Source: Halalkaliarchaeum sp. AArc-CO
GTDB lineage: Archaea > Halobacteriota > Halobacteria > Halobacteriales > Haloferacaceae
Direction of reading: 5' to 3'
NCBI RefSeq assembly: GCF_024972735.1
Contig: NZ_CP087723.1
Coordinates: 1,364,001-1,428,000 of the forward strand
Length of the DNA: 64,000 bases
Part shown: piece by piece, positions 1 to 9,025 of the stretch
Layout: each line of letters begins with the position of its first letter
Position numbering within the stretch: position 1 is the stretch's first letter
The notes under the pieces: generated by a model
Database searches by the model: none
What the model was told of the DNA's origin: nothing
Seen by the model: only the letters and a program-made list of their open reading frames with translations
Position numbers and translations under genes: made by a program

Positions 1-1007
1 TCGTCGACTTCCAGGGCGTGTTCGAGAACATCGACGACGCTCTCGACTACGACGACGAGACGAAACAGTACGCCGCCCAGGACAGCGAGCAACTGTTCGA
101 GAAGCTCCAGAATCAACTCGACGCCGTCCTCGACATCTTCGAGGGGATTCCCCGCGAGGACAGCCAGGAAGTCGTCGACGAGTGTCTCGACCGAGTGAGC
201 ACCCACCCCGAGAAGCGCGAGTTCAAGCAAGGGTTCCGACGACTCCAGGACCTCTACGAGTCCGTCTCGCCCGACCGCCGACTCGTCGAGGAGCGGATCG
301 ACGAGGACTACGGCTGGCTCGGGCGGATCCACACGGCCTTCCAGCGGACGGCCAACCGGTCGGAACGGCCCGAAGACGAAATGCGCGAAAAGACCCGCGA
401 GATCGTCGAGGAGCACGTCGACATCGGCGAGATCAAGCGGGACTACCCGGTCTACGAACTCGGCGCGGAGTACCTGGAAGACCTCGATCACCTCAGAAGT
501 GACGCCGCGAAGGCGTCAACGATTGCCCACGCCATCCAGGAGAGCACGCAATCCCGAATGGGCCAGAACCCCCGCTACGAACGACTGAGTGAGCGTGTGA
601 CCGACATCGTCGAGGCGTGGCAGGCCGGCGACCGAGCCGATCCCGAGGCCGTCGAGGCGCTCCGCGAGGTCGAAGCGGCGGTGCTCGCGATCGACGAAGA
701 GGCCAATAAGTGCGGGATGTCAGACGCCGAGTTCGCCATCTTCACCGATCTCACCGAGGAGCGCGATCTTGATCTCTCGGAGGACACCGCCGAAGCACTC
801 GCCCGCGACATCGTCGCCGAGTTCGACGACCGCGTCGACACGAGTTACGAGGGCTGGGAGACGAACGACCAGACGGTCAAGGAGATCGAGCTTGTACTGT
901 TGGATGTACTGGTGAAAGAACACGACCGGGGTGAACTGGTCACCGACGAGTTCATCGACGCCGTCCATACCTACCTGATTCAAAACTATGTCGCAGACGA
1001 GGCGTAA
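1..1007 (+). CDS. hsdR: Type I restriction subunit HsdR, C-terminal part (gene runs off the left edge)
   Basis: The window opens inside this gene. The frame is open from base 3 and stops at 1005-1007, leaving about 334 residues. It matches the last third of the complete HsdR at 49383-52358 block by block, for example VDFQGVF at the start, HPEKREFKQG, and TSYEGW against TSFEGW near the end. The nuclease and ATPase domains must therefore lie to the left. In the family this region is the helical C-terminal part that contacts the methylase core of the restriction complex. It overlaps the following metallopeptidase gene by 20 bases, the same order as in the second type I system. Confidence 0.9.
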   Translation, partial: VDFQGVFENIDDALDYDDETKQYAAQDSEQLFEKLQNQLDAVLDIFEGIPREDSQEVVDECLDRVSTHPEKREFKQGFRRLQDLYESVSPDRRLVEERIDEDYGWLGRIHTAFQRTANRSERPEDEMREKTREIVEEHVDIGEIKRDYPVYELGAEYLEDLDHLRSDAAKASTIAHAIQESTQSRMGQNPRYERLSERVTDIVEAWQAGDRADPEAVEALREVEAAVLAIDEEANKCGMSDAEFAIFTDLTEERDLDLSEDTAEALARDIVAEFDDRVDTSYEGWETNDQTVKEIELVLLDVLVKEHDRGELVTDEFIDAVHTYLIQNYVADEA

Positions 1008-1713
1008 GCGAACGACGACGCTGGCCGGCGAGCAAGTGATCTACGAGGTCTCGCGGAGCGACGACGCCACACAGCCCCGGATCGACGCGGGGATCGACGG
1101 GATTACCGTCATTGTACCCTCAGACGCCCACGAGGATCCGGAGGCGATCCTGTCGGAAAACGCGACATGGGTGCTCGACAAGAAGGCGAAGTTCGAGCGC
1201 TATCGGGACGACGTCCCGGATCGAACGTTCGAGCCCGGTGAAACGTTCCCGTACCTGGGCGAAGAGCACGAACTCGTCGTCGAGCCCCGACAGAAGTCCG
1301 TCGTCGAGGACGAGACAATCCGTCTCCGACGAAGCGCGGTCGAACAGTCGTCGGTCAAGCGGGCCCTTCGGAACTTCTACCGACGTCAGGCCCGCGAATA
1401 TCTCTCCGAGCGTCTCGACCACTTCGCCGACGAGATGGGGCTGGAGTACGACGGCCTCGAAATCAGGAACCAGCGGACCCGCTGGGGGAGTTGTTCGACG
1501 AACGGCACGATCAGCCTGAACTGGCGGCTGCTGATGGCCCCGCAGGACATCGTCGACTACGTGGTCGTCCACGAACTCGCCCACCTACGAGAGCCCAATC
1601 ACACCGACGCTTTCTGGTCGCTCGTGGCCGAGCACGATCCCCGCTACGAGGCACACGCCGAGTGGCTGGAGGAGCACAGCGCCAGACTCGTGTTCAGTCG
1701 CGAGGATCTCTAG
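988..1713 (+). CDS. YgjP/DUF45-type zinc metallopeptidase attached to a type I restriction operon
   Basis: A 241-residue protein of the YgjP (DUF45, M48-like) family. HELAH at residues 195-199 and NH at 204-205 supply the expected zinc and catalytic residues, and the family signature RTRWGSCS sits at 163-170. No signal peptide or membrane segment is visible, so it should act in the cytoplasm. The ATG lies inside the last codons of hsdR, so translation is probably coupled. A paralogue (48667-49386) occupies the same place after the other hsdR, which argues for a functional link to type I restriction, perhaps turnover of HsdR. The substrate is unknown. Confidence 0.85.
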   Translation: MSQTRRKRTTTLAGEQVIYEVSRSDDATQPRIDAGIDGITVIVPSDAHEDPEAILSENATWVLDKKAKFERYRDDVPDRTFEPGETFPYLGEEHELVVEPRQKSVVEDETIRLRRSAVEQSSVKRALRNFYRRQAREYLSERLDHFADEMGLEYDGLEIRNQRTRWGSCSTNGTISLNWRLLMAPQDIVDYVVVHELAHLREPNHTDAFWSLVAEHDPRYEAHAEWLEEHSARLVFSREDL

Positions 1714-1949
1714 GTCGTCCCGACCCGTGGAACCCGCTGTGAGCCGTCTCTGACACCCACGATGAAGTAAGACTACCCATACCACTCAGCCATCGTCGGA
1801 TGATCACGAGAGGGGTCACAGAGGCGTCCCCAGGAGGCTGAGAGAGGCCTCAGGTTCGTGTGACTGACCGAAACCCGGACTGCTGACGCTGGCTGCGCCG
1901 GAGGGATCGAGGAAGAGAGCAGGAGGTGATTCTGAAGATCTCTGGGGTG

Positions 1950-1968
1950 TCGCTGACGGTTCAGACGG
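1950..1968 (+). repeat. Copy of dispersed 19-bp repeat TCGCTGARGGTTCAGACGG
   Basis: This copy reads TCGCTGACGGTTCAGACGG and overlaps the stop codon of the minus-strand regulator gene ending at 1961. The core CTGA-N4-TCAG can form a short hairpin. Further copies lie at 4134, 4233, 4303, 4571 and 4634. Confidence 0.6.
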
Positions 1969-2209
1969 AGTCTGGATCCCTGTCGGTAAGCGCCGACAAG
2001 AGGTACACCCCGTTTTGGGTCAGCCCGTAGATTTTCCTGTCGCCATCCTCCTCGACCACCTCGATCATGCCCTCATCTCGAAGCTCCTTCAGATGCGTAT
2101 ATATGTATCCGTGAGACAGATCGAGACGCTCCGCGAGGAGGTATCCGTGCGCCGACTCCTCGGCCAGCGCCTCCAAGATGTCCACCTTGGTTTTCGGCAC
2201 CAAACCCAT
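1961..2209 (-). CDS. Small winged-helix (PadR-like) transcriptional regulator
   Basis: An 82-residue protein starting MGLVPKTKVDILEAL. It has a helix-turn-helix (AHGYLLAERLDLSHGYIYTH) and a wing (GMIEVVEEDGDRKIYGLT), typical of PadR-like or small archaeal winged-helix repressors. The frame is open further upstream, but that extension is proline-rich and hydrophobic. The ATG at 2209 begins the conserved fold and is preferred. It is divergent from the secreted protein gene at 2316, with 106 bases between the two starts, so it may control that gene and itself. Confidence 0.75.
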   Translation of the reverse strand: MGLVPKTKVDILEALAEESAHGYLLAERLDLSHGYIYTHLKELRDEGMIEVVEEDGDRKIYGLTQNGVYLLSALTDRDPDSV

Positions 2210-2315
2210 CACTGGAAATGCTGACCGGTGAGGCCGAAAGTGATAGAACAGCGTTCTCTGAGGGGTCAGAAGAAACAAACAAGTAAGGAGAAGGAACAAT
2301 AAAGTCTGATAGGAG

Positions 2316-2810
2316 ATGGCGTCCAGACGTGGAATCCTGAAGAAAGGCGCGATAGGAGGGGGCTTAGTCTTCGGTGGGCTGGTAGTAATCGGAGGACTCG
2401 CGTCTGAGACGGGTCTCATCGAGGATCCTCAGGATAACAACGACAGTGAGGACGAAACCTCTGGTAATGCAGAGTCAGACGGCGGGGGGACCAGTTCTCA
2501 GGATGACGGCACCAGTGAGACGAGTCAAGCCCGCGAGACGCTCCGAGACGAGCGGCTTGATACACAGACCCGATGGCCCCACGAGTTCGAGGCTGGCGAT
2601 ACTCTCTACGTCACCATCGAGGTCGACGAAAGTGGACCGGCTGGGTTCACGATTTTCCACGACGAAGAGCGCGATGTGGAAGAGTCCTGGATCGTCGAAC
2701 TCGAAGATACAATCGAGTACGAGATCGAACTCGATGGTTTACACCAGTTAGTCGTGGATCCAAACGGGGTCGTTGACGTCGTTATCGAGGTCGAAGAGGC
2801 AAGAGACTGA
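2316..2810 (+). CDS. Hypothetical membrane-anchored or exported protein
   Basis: A 164-residue protein. Residues 3-8 (SRRGIL) followed by a glycine-rich hydrophobic stretch to about residue 30 look like a twin-arginine-type signal or an N-terminal anchor. Residues 35-75 are a low-complexity Asp/Ser/Gly linker. The C-terminal 90 residues are acidic and beta-rich, ending in VVDVVIEVEEARD. The layout is typical of haloarchaeal surface proteins. No catalytic motif is recognised. Its start is divergent from the PadR-like regulator. Confidence 0.7.
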   Translation: MASRRGILKKGAIGGGLVFGGLVVIGGLASETGLIEDPQDNNDSEDETSGNAESDGGGTSSQDDGTSETSQARETLRDERLDTQTRWPHEFEAGDTLYVTIEVDESGPAGFTIFHDEERDVEESWIVELEDTIEYEIELDGLHQLVVDPNGVVDVVIEVEEARD

Positions 2811-2857
2811 TGCAGGGATCACACGATACCTGTGGGGGGCACCGTCGGTGACGAGCT

Positions 2858-3370
2858 ATGGACTTCGAGACTGAGCAAGCGACACGGTATCAGCGTATTA
2901 TCGACCTCCTCTCACCCCCGGATGGAACTCCAACATCGACCGCGAAGCTGGAGGGAGAACTCGAAGGGGAATCGGACGACATCCACGAGGCGATTACGGA
3001 CTTAATCGCCTTCGGAGAACTGGAACTGGTAAATTCGAGCCAACATGGCCGAGTTCGACTCCATCAACCGACGCCATCGACGAAGGCCCAAGCGACGTTA
3101 ACCGATCCAACCGAATACGTCTGGCACGCCTATATCACTGAGAGGGACGGACTCGGACGGACCCGAGCCCGGCGTTTATTCAAGGACCGAGAGGTCGCCG
3201 AGGAGCACCTGAAACAGATCGTCAACGTCGAAACTCTCACTCCCGTTCCCGGTATCAAGAAGGTCTGGTGTGCGTCTCTCGGGAGTAAAGGATACACCCC
3301 TGAGTACGCTGTCCTCAGGAGAGAGCCCGTCTTTCAGCAAGCCGATGATCCGTATCCAGAGTCACGGTAG
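2858..3370 (+). CDS. Hypothetical protein with N-terminal winged-helix-like region
   Basis: A 170-residue soluble protein that I do not recognise. Residues 10-70 (RIIDLLSPP, then AITDLIAFGELELV and RVRLHQ) look like a degenerate helix-turn-helix with a wing. Residues 85-155 form a second, mixed domain ending in a short Trp-Cys-containing strand (IKKVWCASLGSKGYTPEYAV). It starts 47 bases after the preceding gene on the same strand. Composition matches its neighbours. Confidence 0.6.
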   Translation: MDFETEQATRYQRIIDLLSPPDGTPTSTAKLEGELEGESDDIHEAITDLIAFGELELVNSSQHGRVRLHQPTPSTKAQATLTDPTEYVWHAYITERDGLGRTRARRLFKDREVAEEHLKQIVNVETLTPVPGIKKVWCASLGSKGYTPEYAVLRREPVFQQADDPYPESR

Positions 3371-3815
3371 GACGTCTGACACTCGTCGACGACTGAAGGT
3401 CCGAGAGCCGGGTGACAGCGCCGGTTGCGAGGGGCCAGCGAACGACTGAGCGGGGAGACTCAGCCCAGACCGAGGTTGCCATCACGGGGGCGACATCCCG
3501 ACAAAGACGACCCTCAGTCCCGTGGTCGACGCTGAGAGTACAGCGGGCCTCTCCAGTGCCGTTAGCCGAGGATCGAGTTGATCAAGGCCCATACCGTCTC
3601 CAAACGCTTCGAGTGTGAGCAGAGCCGTCCACGACCGGTCAGACGAGTAGAGAATCGGCTTGTGGAGGGACGGGTCGGAAGGTAGCGCCGGCGGAACCGA
3701 AACCCGGAACTTCGGGTTCGGACGCTCCGGAGGGACCGCCAGTGAGTGCGGGACCAGACTGTCAAGACGTGAGGGGTCCAAAGAGCCTTGATGGTGGCAG
3801 TTATTCATCATAAAC
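3371..3815. other. 445-base intergenic stretch, no gene supported
   Basis: Short frames run through this stretch on both strands, but none has acidic haloarchaeal composition, a plausible start site or recognisable motifs. I see no strong hairpin. Confidence 0.5.
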
Positions 3816-4091
3816 ATGGACGACTCCCTAACATACCACATCAACAAAGCGCTGACCTACGAGGAAGACGACCGGGAAGATCCTGATCCCGACGACGAAA
3901 AGCTCGATGTGTTCAACCAAGGCTGGCGAAAAGGCGTTGATACTGACCAGGAAGACTACGGTGAGCGTGCCCACAGTAGCCTCTCGTGGCACAATCTCGG
4001 ATATCGTCTTGGGATGCTATTCGGTCCGACGTCTACGGAGCTACGCGAAAAGATGTACTTCTGGTGCGTCGAGCAAATGAGAGAGGAGTAG
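3816..4091 (+). CDS. Small hypothetical acidic protein
   Basis: A 91-residue protein beginning MDDSLTYHINKALTYEEDD. The first third is very acidic, and the rest is helical with aromatic residues (WHNLGYRLGMLFG, MYFWCVEQM). ATG start after an A/T-richer leader. It has haloarchaeal composition but no recognised family. A copy of the 19-bp repeat begins 43 bases after its stop. Confidence 0.6.
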   Translation: MDDSLTYHINKALTYEEDDREDPDPDDEKLDVFNQGWRKGVDTDQEDYGERAHSSLSWHNLGYRLGMLFGPTSTELREKMYFWCVEQMREE

Positions 4092-4133
4092 ACCAGTAAC
4101 GAGGGAAGACAGGGTCCTCGGACACGAGAGTCG

Positions 4134-4651
4134 TCGCTGAGGGTTCAGACGGCCACGAGTACGATCACTGGCAAGTCGAGATCGTAGCCGAGACCGCATT
4201 CGACTGGCGTGAACTGCCGGGCGAGTTACCCACGCTGAACCCTCAGACGGAGTTCTGGGTGAGGTCGGGGTACCACAGTCGAGGGAACCACCCGGAGGGA
4301 AATCGTCTGAACCTTCAGACGAGACCGAGGGTCTCTCGGCCCTGACTGACCCATCCCGACGCCGTCTTTATCGGCTCCCAACACGTACCGAGCCCCATGA
4401 GCGAGGACGAGACGGCCCGCTCGCCAGAAGAACAGGAGGTTCTCGATCAGGTCGCCGAGGACCGGGGCGAGGAGTTCGCCGAAGAGAACGAGGAACTGAT
4501 CCTCGCCGACGCCAAGCGACTGGGCCTGATCTGACGTCACGAGCCCGTGGGAAGTCGACGGGGATAGAAGTCGCTGAAGGTTCAGACGGGTCGGGGATGA
4601 CGGCGGCACGAGAAGAGGGACCTTTCCACTTCATCGCTGAGGGTTCAGACG
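4134..4651 (+). repeat. Cluster of five copies of the dispersed 19-bp repeat
   Basis: Copies lie at 4134-4152 (GAGGGTTC core), 4233-4250 (core in reverse-complement form, GAACCCTC), 4303-4322 (a perfect inverted repeat, TCGTCTGAACCTTCAGACGA), 4571-4589 and 4634-4651. The outer bases TCGCTGA and TCAGACGG are held while the middle four bases flip or vary, which preserves the hairpin. They flank the small gene at 4397-4534 and the stop of the gene ending at 4091. Function unknown; operators, terminators or a short palindromic repeat family are all possible. Confidence 0.6.
4397..4534 (+). CDS. Small acidic protein of 45 residues
   Basis: The reading frame begins MSEDETARSPEEQEVLDQ and ends AKRLGLI. 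It is helical and strongly acidic, with ATG start and TGA stop, as expected for the abundant small haloarchaeal proteins of unknown role. It sits between copies of the 19-bp repeat. The typical codon use and composition support a real gene. Confidence 0.55.
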   Translation: MSEDETARSPEEQEVLDQVAEDRGEEFAEENEELILADAKRLGLI

Positions 4652-5099
4652 AGGCCGGGCCAACAAGGGTCGAGAGCAGAGCGACGAGAGGCGATGGTAG
4701 CGAACGCGCTTCTCGAACCACCCGACTGGGAAGGGCGAGGGGTAGCACCGAGATCGGCTCGTGTTGTCGCTGGGGTCCCCAGAAGGCCCACCAGAGCCGA
4801 TCGACGGGGATGCAAGAGACGGAGACCAATACCCCTCGCCGAACGTCCAAGGTTCGAGAGACGGCTCTGTGAGGGGCTGGCGAGGGCTACAGAGCCAGTA
4901 TGGGGCTTAGGACTACCTCCTGTCGGCCGCGACGAGTATGACGGTGACAAAAACTAACCTTCTGGCCTACGAACCCCTGGGTTGAACCCGCGCTGCGGAG
5001 AGTTGACCGGGGTACCCGTTCGACTCACTCGGCGTATATGGGCGGTATATGCGATGATCCCGTCGCTGTACGTCGAACGTACTTCGGCTGAAAACCGAG
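4535..5099. other. 565-base stretch without a supported gene
   Basis: It holds two copies of the 19-bp repeat near its left end, then Arg/Ser/Pro-rich frames that look like non-coding GC-rich DNA. The right end is the 3' flank of the minus-strand tRNA-Tyr. Confidence 0.5.
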
Positions 5100-5173
5100 T
5101 CCGCCCTCCCCGATTTGAACGGGGGGCAAGCCGATCTACAGTCGGCTGCTCTACCAGGCTGAGCTAAGGGCGG
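5100..5173 (-). tRNA. tRNA-Tyr (GTA)
   Basis: Read on the minus strand it starts CCGCCCTTAGCTCAG and ends AGGGCGG plus discriminator A. It folds as a cloverleaf with anticodon stem GCCGA/TCGGC around loop CTGTAGA, giving anticodon GTA. The C1-G72 pair is the archaeal tRNA-Tyr identity element. CCA is not encoded. Confidence 0.95.
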
Positions 5174-5321
5174 TCACTGTATCGTAGGCGCGTCTCACAA
5201 TTTAAGGGTTCTCATTCGAACTGCCCGAGCCGGCTGCCAGCCCTTGGTTCCCCCGACGCCCCCGGTGGTTCGCTGGCTCGTGAGGTTTTAGACGACGGGT
5301 CCGAAAGTGCAGGTAACGCGC

Positions 5322-6097
5322 ATGGCGAACGAAGACGACGGCCGACAGGCGACCTTCGGCTCTGACGGAAGCCTCGAAACCGACACGCCGCCTGAAGCAA
5401 CGGGACAAAACGACTTCGGCGAGCAGAAAGACCCCGACGAAACCGACGGCGGCTACAACCGATACGCCGTCTCCAGCCTGCTCCAGAAGGCGGTTCGACG
5501 CTCCGACGAGGAGGTCGCCGCCTGGGCCGCCTGGGAGCTCGCCCGCTCCGGATACGCCTGGAACCTCTGGGACCGACTCAACCTCTACGTGGTCGAGGAT
5601 CTCCGGGCCGGCCACGAGGTTGCGCTCCTGATCGAACGCTACGAACAGCTCGCAACCGAGCGGTGGGAACCCGACGAGTGGCGCGGCCGACTGTGTGCGA
5701 GCCACGCGGCGCTCGCTGCCGCCCGTGCCCCCTCGACCCGGGAGAGTTCAAACGCCGACGAGTACTTCCGCCGGGTCGCTGACGTCCGGGCGAAGGCTCG
5801 GGAGAACGACGACGAGCCAGCCCACGACTTTCCTGTCGGCGATCTCGAACCCGGCGGCGAGTACGACGTCGCCTTCGATATGCACACCGGCGAGGGGAGC
5901 CGGCTCGGACGCGACACCCGGTTTTTCAAGACACGCGGCGCCCGCGTCGGGCCGGAAGGAGAACGCGATCTCAGTGCCCGCTGGCAACGACTTGCAATGC
6001 TTCTGGATCCAGAACGCGACTACTCCGAGGCGGAACTGGATCACGCGGTCGAACCGGTTCATCCCGCCGATCGCTGGGAGGAACCCGACGACTTCGA

Positions 6098-6101
<4 letters not shown>
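5322..6101 (+). CDS. Stand-alone RarA/MgsA C-terminal-like protein
   Basis: A 259-residue protein from the ATG at 5322; a GTG 15 bases upstream is less likely. After an acidic 40-residue leader, residues 45-150 (SSLLQKAVRRSDEEVAAWAA, VEDLRAGHEVALLIERY, HAALAAARAPSTRESSNADEY) resemble the clamp and tetramerisation domain at the C-terminus of RarA/MgsA/WRNIP1 ATPases. There is no AAA domain in front of it. The last 100 residues are a haloarchaeal extension. A paralogue at 36805-37638 shares the whole length. In the parent family this domain helps act at stalled replication forks; a similar role here is inference. Confidence 0.7.
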
Positions 6102-6150
<49 letters not shown>

Positions 6151-6154
6151 CTGT

Positions 6155-6907
6155 CTACAGCTGATCTTCCCAGTCGACCCAGTCGTACTCCCAGCCGCTG
6201 CGGGCAAAATACCCCTGGCTCTGAAACTCCGCGTCCTCGCGAACCGTCCGGTTTCGGGCCGGGCCGGTGTGCCGTTCGCCTTTCGCGAGCAGCGGTCCGA
6301 GCTGGACCAGGCCGTACTCTTCGAGAATCCGGTATCCGTCCGGCTCCGACCGATTCCGTTCCCCGACGACTATCTGCTGGCTGCCCATTCCCCGGGGGAA
6401 CACGATCGTCCCCTCCGGGGCGAGCTGATCGAGAAGCGCGGTCGGCGGGCGAACGACCGCCGCCTCCAGAAGGATCCGATCGTAGGGAGCATACTCCGGG
6501 AGCCCCTCGGTCCCGTCCCGGCGGTCCACCAGAGCGTCGCCGTATCCGGCGGACTCGAGGTTCGACCGGGCGGCGGACACGACCCGACGGTCGATATCGA
6601 CGGCGTGAACGTGTCGATCGCCGACGATCTCCGCGATCACTGCGACGGTGTATCCGATCCCCGACCCGACGACGAGCACGTCGTCACCCTCGGCGGCGGC
6701 GAGTGCATCGACGAACTGTGCGGCCGTTTTCGGTGCAAGCACCCGGGTCCCGTACGCCTCTGTTGGGCGGTTTTCGTATGGGGCCTCGTCAAGAAACTCG
6801 TGTCGAGGAACCGTCCGCATCGCCCAGGATACCTCCGGATCGAGCGGCTCGTCGAGGCCGTATTCGAGTCCCTCGACCATGTCGTCCCGGAGCACCGCTG
6901 GGTCCAT
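6155..6907 (-). CDS. Protein-L-isoaspartate O-methyltransferase-like protein, second paralogue
   Basis: A 250-residue protein from the ATG at 6907 (MDPAVLRDDM). The frame also opens at a GTG overlapping the stop of the preceding gene, which would add 24 residues. The SAM-binding motif is VLVVGSGIGYTVAVIAEIVG, and AMRTVPRHEF near the N-terminus is the PCMT signature region. The C-terminal 60 residues, ending in a Trp-rich segment, are extra compared with the normal enzyme. It follows the pcm gene at 6976-7644 directly on the same strand. Repair of isoaspartate is likely for pcm; this copy may be specialised. Confidence 0.8.
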   Translation of the reverse strand: MDPAVLRDDMVEGLEYGLDEPLDPEVSWAMRTVPRHEFLDEAPYENRPTEAYGTRVLAPKTAAQFVDALAAAEGDDVLVVGSGIGYTVAVIAEIVGDRHVHAVDIDRRVVSAARSNLESAGYGDALVDRRDGTEGLPEYAPYDRILLEAAVVRPPTALLDQLAPEGTIVFPRGMGSQQIVVGERNRSEPDGYRILEEYGLVQLGPLLAKGERHTGPARNRTVREDAEFQSQGYFARSGWEYDWVDWEDQL

Positions 6908-6975
6908 GTTCTCCTCTCGGCCGTCGTCCCTCTTGAACTGTGCGCTCCGTCCTGCAGTTGTCTCGGCGTGATTTC

Positions 6976-7644
6976 TCACTCACCGCCACGCATCGGAACG
7001 AATCGCACGCCGCCGTGGCTTTCTCGACTGACACCGTCTGAATCGATCTGCAGCCGGACGAGCTCTTGATAGCCGCGCCCGACGGGACCGACGACCACGC
7101 CGCCTTCCCGGACCTGGTCGACGACCGCGTCCGGGATCTCCGGCGTCGCACAGGTGAGGTAGGCGGCGTCATAGGGGGCGTGTTCGGGCCAGCCACGGTG
7201 GCCGTCGCCCTGCCTGACGTGGATGTCGTATCCAAGTTCTTCGAGGCGTTCACGGGCCGCCGTTGCGTGTTCCTCGACGTACTCGACGGTGTAGACGTTG
7301 CCCGAGCCGACGATTTCCGCGACGACGGCCGCGTGATAGCCGCAGCCGGTGCCGATCTCGAGGACCCGATCGCCCGTCTCGAGTTCGAGCAGGTCCGTCA
7401 TCACCGCGACCATGTGTGGCGCGCTGATGGTCTGGTCGTGACCGATCGGGAGCGGTCGGTCGGCGTAGGCGTTCCGCCGCCGCGAGTCGGGGACGAACAC
7501 GTGGCGAGGGACGGCCCGGAGCGCCCGCGCGGTGGAGGACCGCCGGATGGAGCCCCGCTCTTCGAGCCGGTCGACCATCCGGTCGCGGGCAGCCTCGAAG
7601 TCGCCGTCGTCGACGGCGTTCGAGTCGTCCCTGAACCCAAACAT
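6976..7644 (-). CDS. pcm: Protein-L-isoaspartate(D-aspartate) O-methyltransferase
   Basis: A 222-residue protein from ATG 7644 (MFGFRDDSNAV). RAVPRHVFVP, then PLPIGHDQTISAPHMVAVM, is the hallmark substrate loop of PCMT. The SAM motif VLEIGTGCGYHAAVVAEIVG follows, with GDGHRGWPEHAPYDA as motif II. It transfers methyl from SAM to isoaspartyl residues to start repair of aged proteins in the cytoplasm. The frame is open upstream of 7644, but that part is an Arg-rich shadow. It ends with a GTGA overlap to the alternative start of the paralogue. Confidence 0.93.
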   Translation of the reverse strand: MFGFRDDSNAVDDGDFEAARDRMVDRLEERGSIRRSSTARALRAVPRHVFVPDSRRRNAYADRPLPIGHDQTISAPHMVAVMTDLLELETGDRVLEIGTGCGYHAAVVAEIVGSGNVYTVEYVEEHATAARERLEELGYDIHVRQGDGHRGWPEHAPYDAAYLTCATPEIPDAVVDQVREGGVVVGPVGRGYQELVRLQIDSDGVSRESHGGVRFVPMRGGE

Positions 7645-7689
7645 GGGTTGAATTTCGGGTTCCGGGTACGTATGCTTTCGCACGTTTTT

Positions 7690-8321
7690 ATGTGGGAAGG
7701 GGGATGGAGGGCGTCGAGATCGACGACGTCGACGTCGAGTGTTCGCTCGCTGTCGGCACAGAGGGAGAAGGCCACCGCTGGATCGCCCGGCCCGGAGTCG
7801 AACCTCACCGGGACGTCGGCGCCCTTGGGGATCTCCGGGACGGCGACACAATGAGGGCGCGGTCCCCGATTGCAGGTCGCGAAGACGTTGTGGCCTACCG
7901 TCAACGCCCTGTGGTTGACGCCGATTCCCCTGACGCTGTCGTTGCTGTCGGTGAGGTCAATCGACGTCTACCCGCCGACGTTTACGAGAGACGCCGCGTT
8001 GGGTTGTTCTTCCTCTTCGATCCGACAGGGTTCGTTCCGGAGAGAGGCTCGCGGTGTGCGTGACCTCGACCGCGATGCCGCCGGCGGGGCTGGTATCAGT
8101 GGACCCGTTCGACCCAACGATCGCGGTGCTGCCGGCCCTGAGTCCGGCCATCTCTGCCAGTAGGTGTCTGCTTTTGATGTTCTGCGGGTTCTGTCGAGGG
8201 GGCGGAAGGGTCGAACCACCGAACTGCTTCGAAGCCAAATTACGAGCCCCGGCGAGGCCCGGGACCCCCACGCACCAGCGTGGATATCACCAATGATGGT
8301 GGTCGCGAATTTTGCTATCAC
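7690..8321 (-). pseudogene. Probable frameshifted remnant of a DUF1102-like secreted protein
   Basis: On the minus strand three frames together give a sequence of the kind seen in the neighbouring DUF1102 proteins. A piece with STAIVGSNGSTDTSPAGG and IAVEVTHTASLSP lies at about 8170-8040. EEEEQPNAASLVNVGG follows in another frame at about 8015-7968, then DLTDSNDSVRGIGVNHRALT and VFATCNRGP continuing to about 7690. The last part (VPEIPKGADVPVRFDS, then ERTLDVDVVDLDAL) parallels the C-terminus of the protein at 10697-11107. At least two frameshifts would be needed. It directly follows the DUF1102 gene ending at 8318, with a GTGA overlap. The alternative is plain non-coding DNA. Confidence 0.35.
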
Positions 8322-8989
8322 GGTGCTTCTGCGGTGATAGTCAGCGTTCCCGAGAGGTCGTCGCCAACATCACCGGTTTCGATTTTAATCGATCCGAAGA
8401 TCCGTTTTCCGAGTCTGAACGAAGCGTCACCCTCGCTAGCTTCGATAGTAAGTGATCCCTCGTTCTCGAAAGAACCGTAGTCTCTCGGCCCACCGATCTG
8501 AGGTGCCCAGCCGTTGTAGAAGTGAAACTCGATATCGGAGGAACCGGAAGTACCATCGAACTCGTACGCGAATGTGAGCTCGTACTCCTGTGTCCCACGG
8601 TTCTCGACGCCGAACGCGGCCCGCGGCGTGTAGGTGTGATCACCCACCCAGTCGATATTATCATCATCCTCCTCCACCCAGGCACTCTCGTTTGTGGGAT
8701 CTGGCGTTCCGATCCAGGTCGTCGCATCGGCGTTCACACCGCTGGCTAGAGGCCGACTCGTATCGACGGTCAGAACACCGTCGACTTCGGCGACGGGAGC
8801 GTCGTCTGGGTCAACCTCCTCTATCTTGTGGACGACCGGCGTCATCCGGAGGAAGGCCGAATTGTCTCCGACGACCTCTACGGAGATGCCCCGTTCGGCC
8901 GTGACCGACGTAAACGCTCCGGACCCGAGTACCGTGGCTCCGCTTGCCGCGGTCGCGCTGAGTCCGAGGATGAATTGTCGTCGCTTCAT
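8318..8989 (-). CDS. DUF1102/SipW-type secreted protein
   Basis: A 223-residue protein with the N-terminal signal MKRRQFILGLSATAASGATV and then GSGAFTSVTAERGISVEVVG. This is the typical start of haloarchaeal DUF1102 proteins cut by a SipW-like peptidase. The mature part is a beta-rich acidic domain with an ENRGTQEYELTF strand. It is expected outside the cell or on the surface. It follows a paralogue at 9026-9610 with 36 bases between them. Confidence 0.8.
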   Translation of the reverse strand: MKRRQFILGLSATAASGATVLGSGAFTSVTAERGISVEVVGDNSAFLRMTPVVHKIEEVDPDDAPVAEVDGVLTVDTSRPLASGVNADATTWIGTPDPTNESAWVEEDDDNIDWVGDHTYTPRAAFGVENRGTQEYELTFAYEFDGTSGSSDIEFHFYNGWAPQIGGPRDYGSFENEGSLTIEASEGDASFRLGKRIFGSIKIETGDVGDDLSGTLTITAEAP

Positions 8990-9025
8990 AGTTATTACCG
9001 GGATAAATCCCGGTTACCGTCGTGA

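Noticed and set aside
4597-4957. Overlapping Arg/Ser/Thr-rich frames on both strands
   Set aside because: They are typical GC-rich shadows without acidic composition, start signals or motifs.
7066-7854. Long plus-strand frame opposite pcm
   Set aside because: The minus strand encodes a clear methyltransferase with all motifs; the plus frame has no recognisable features.
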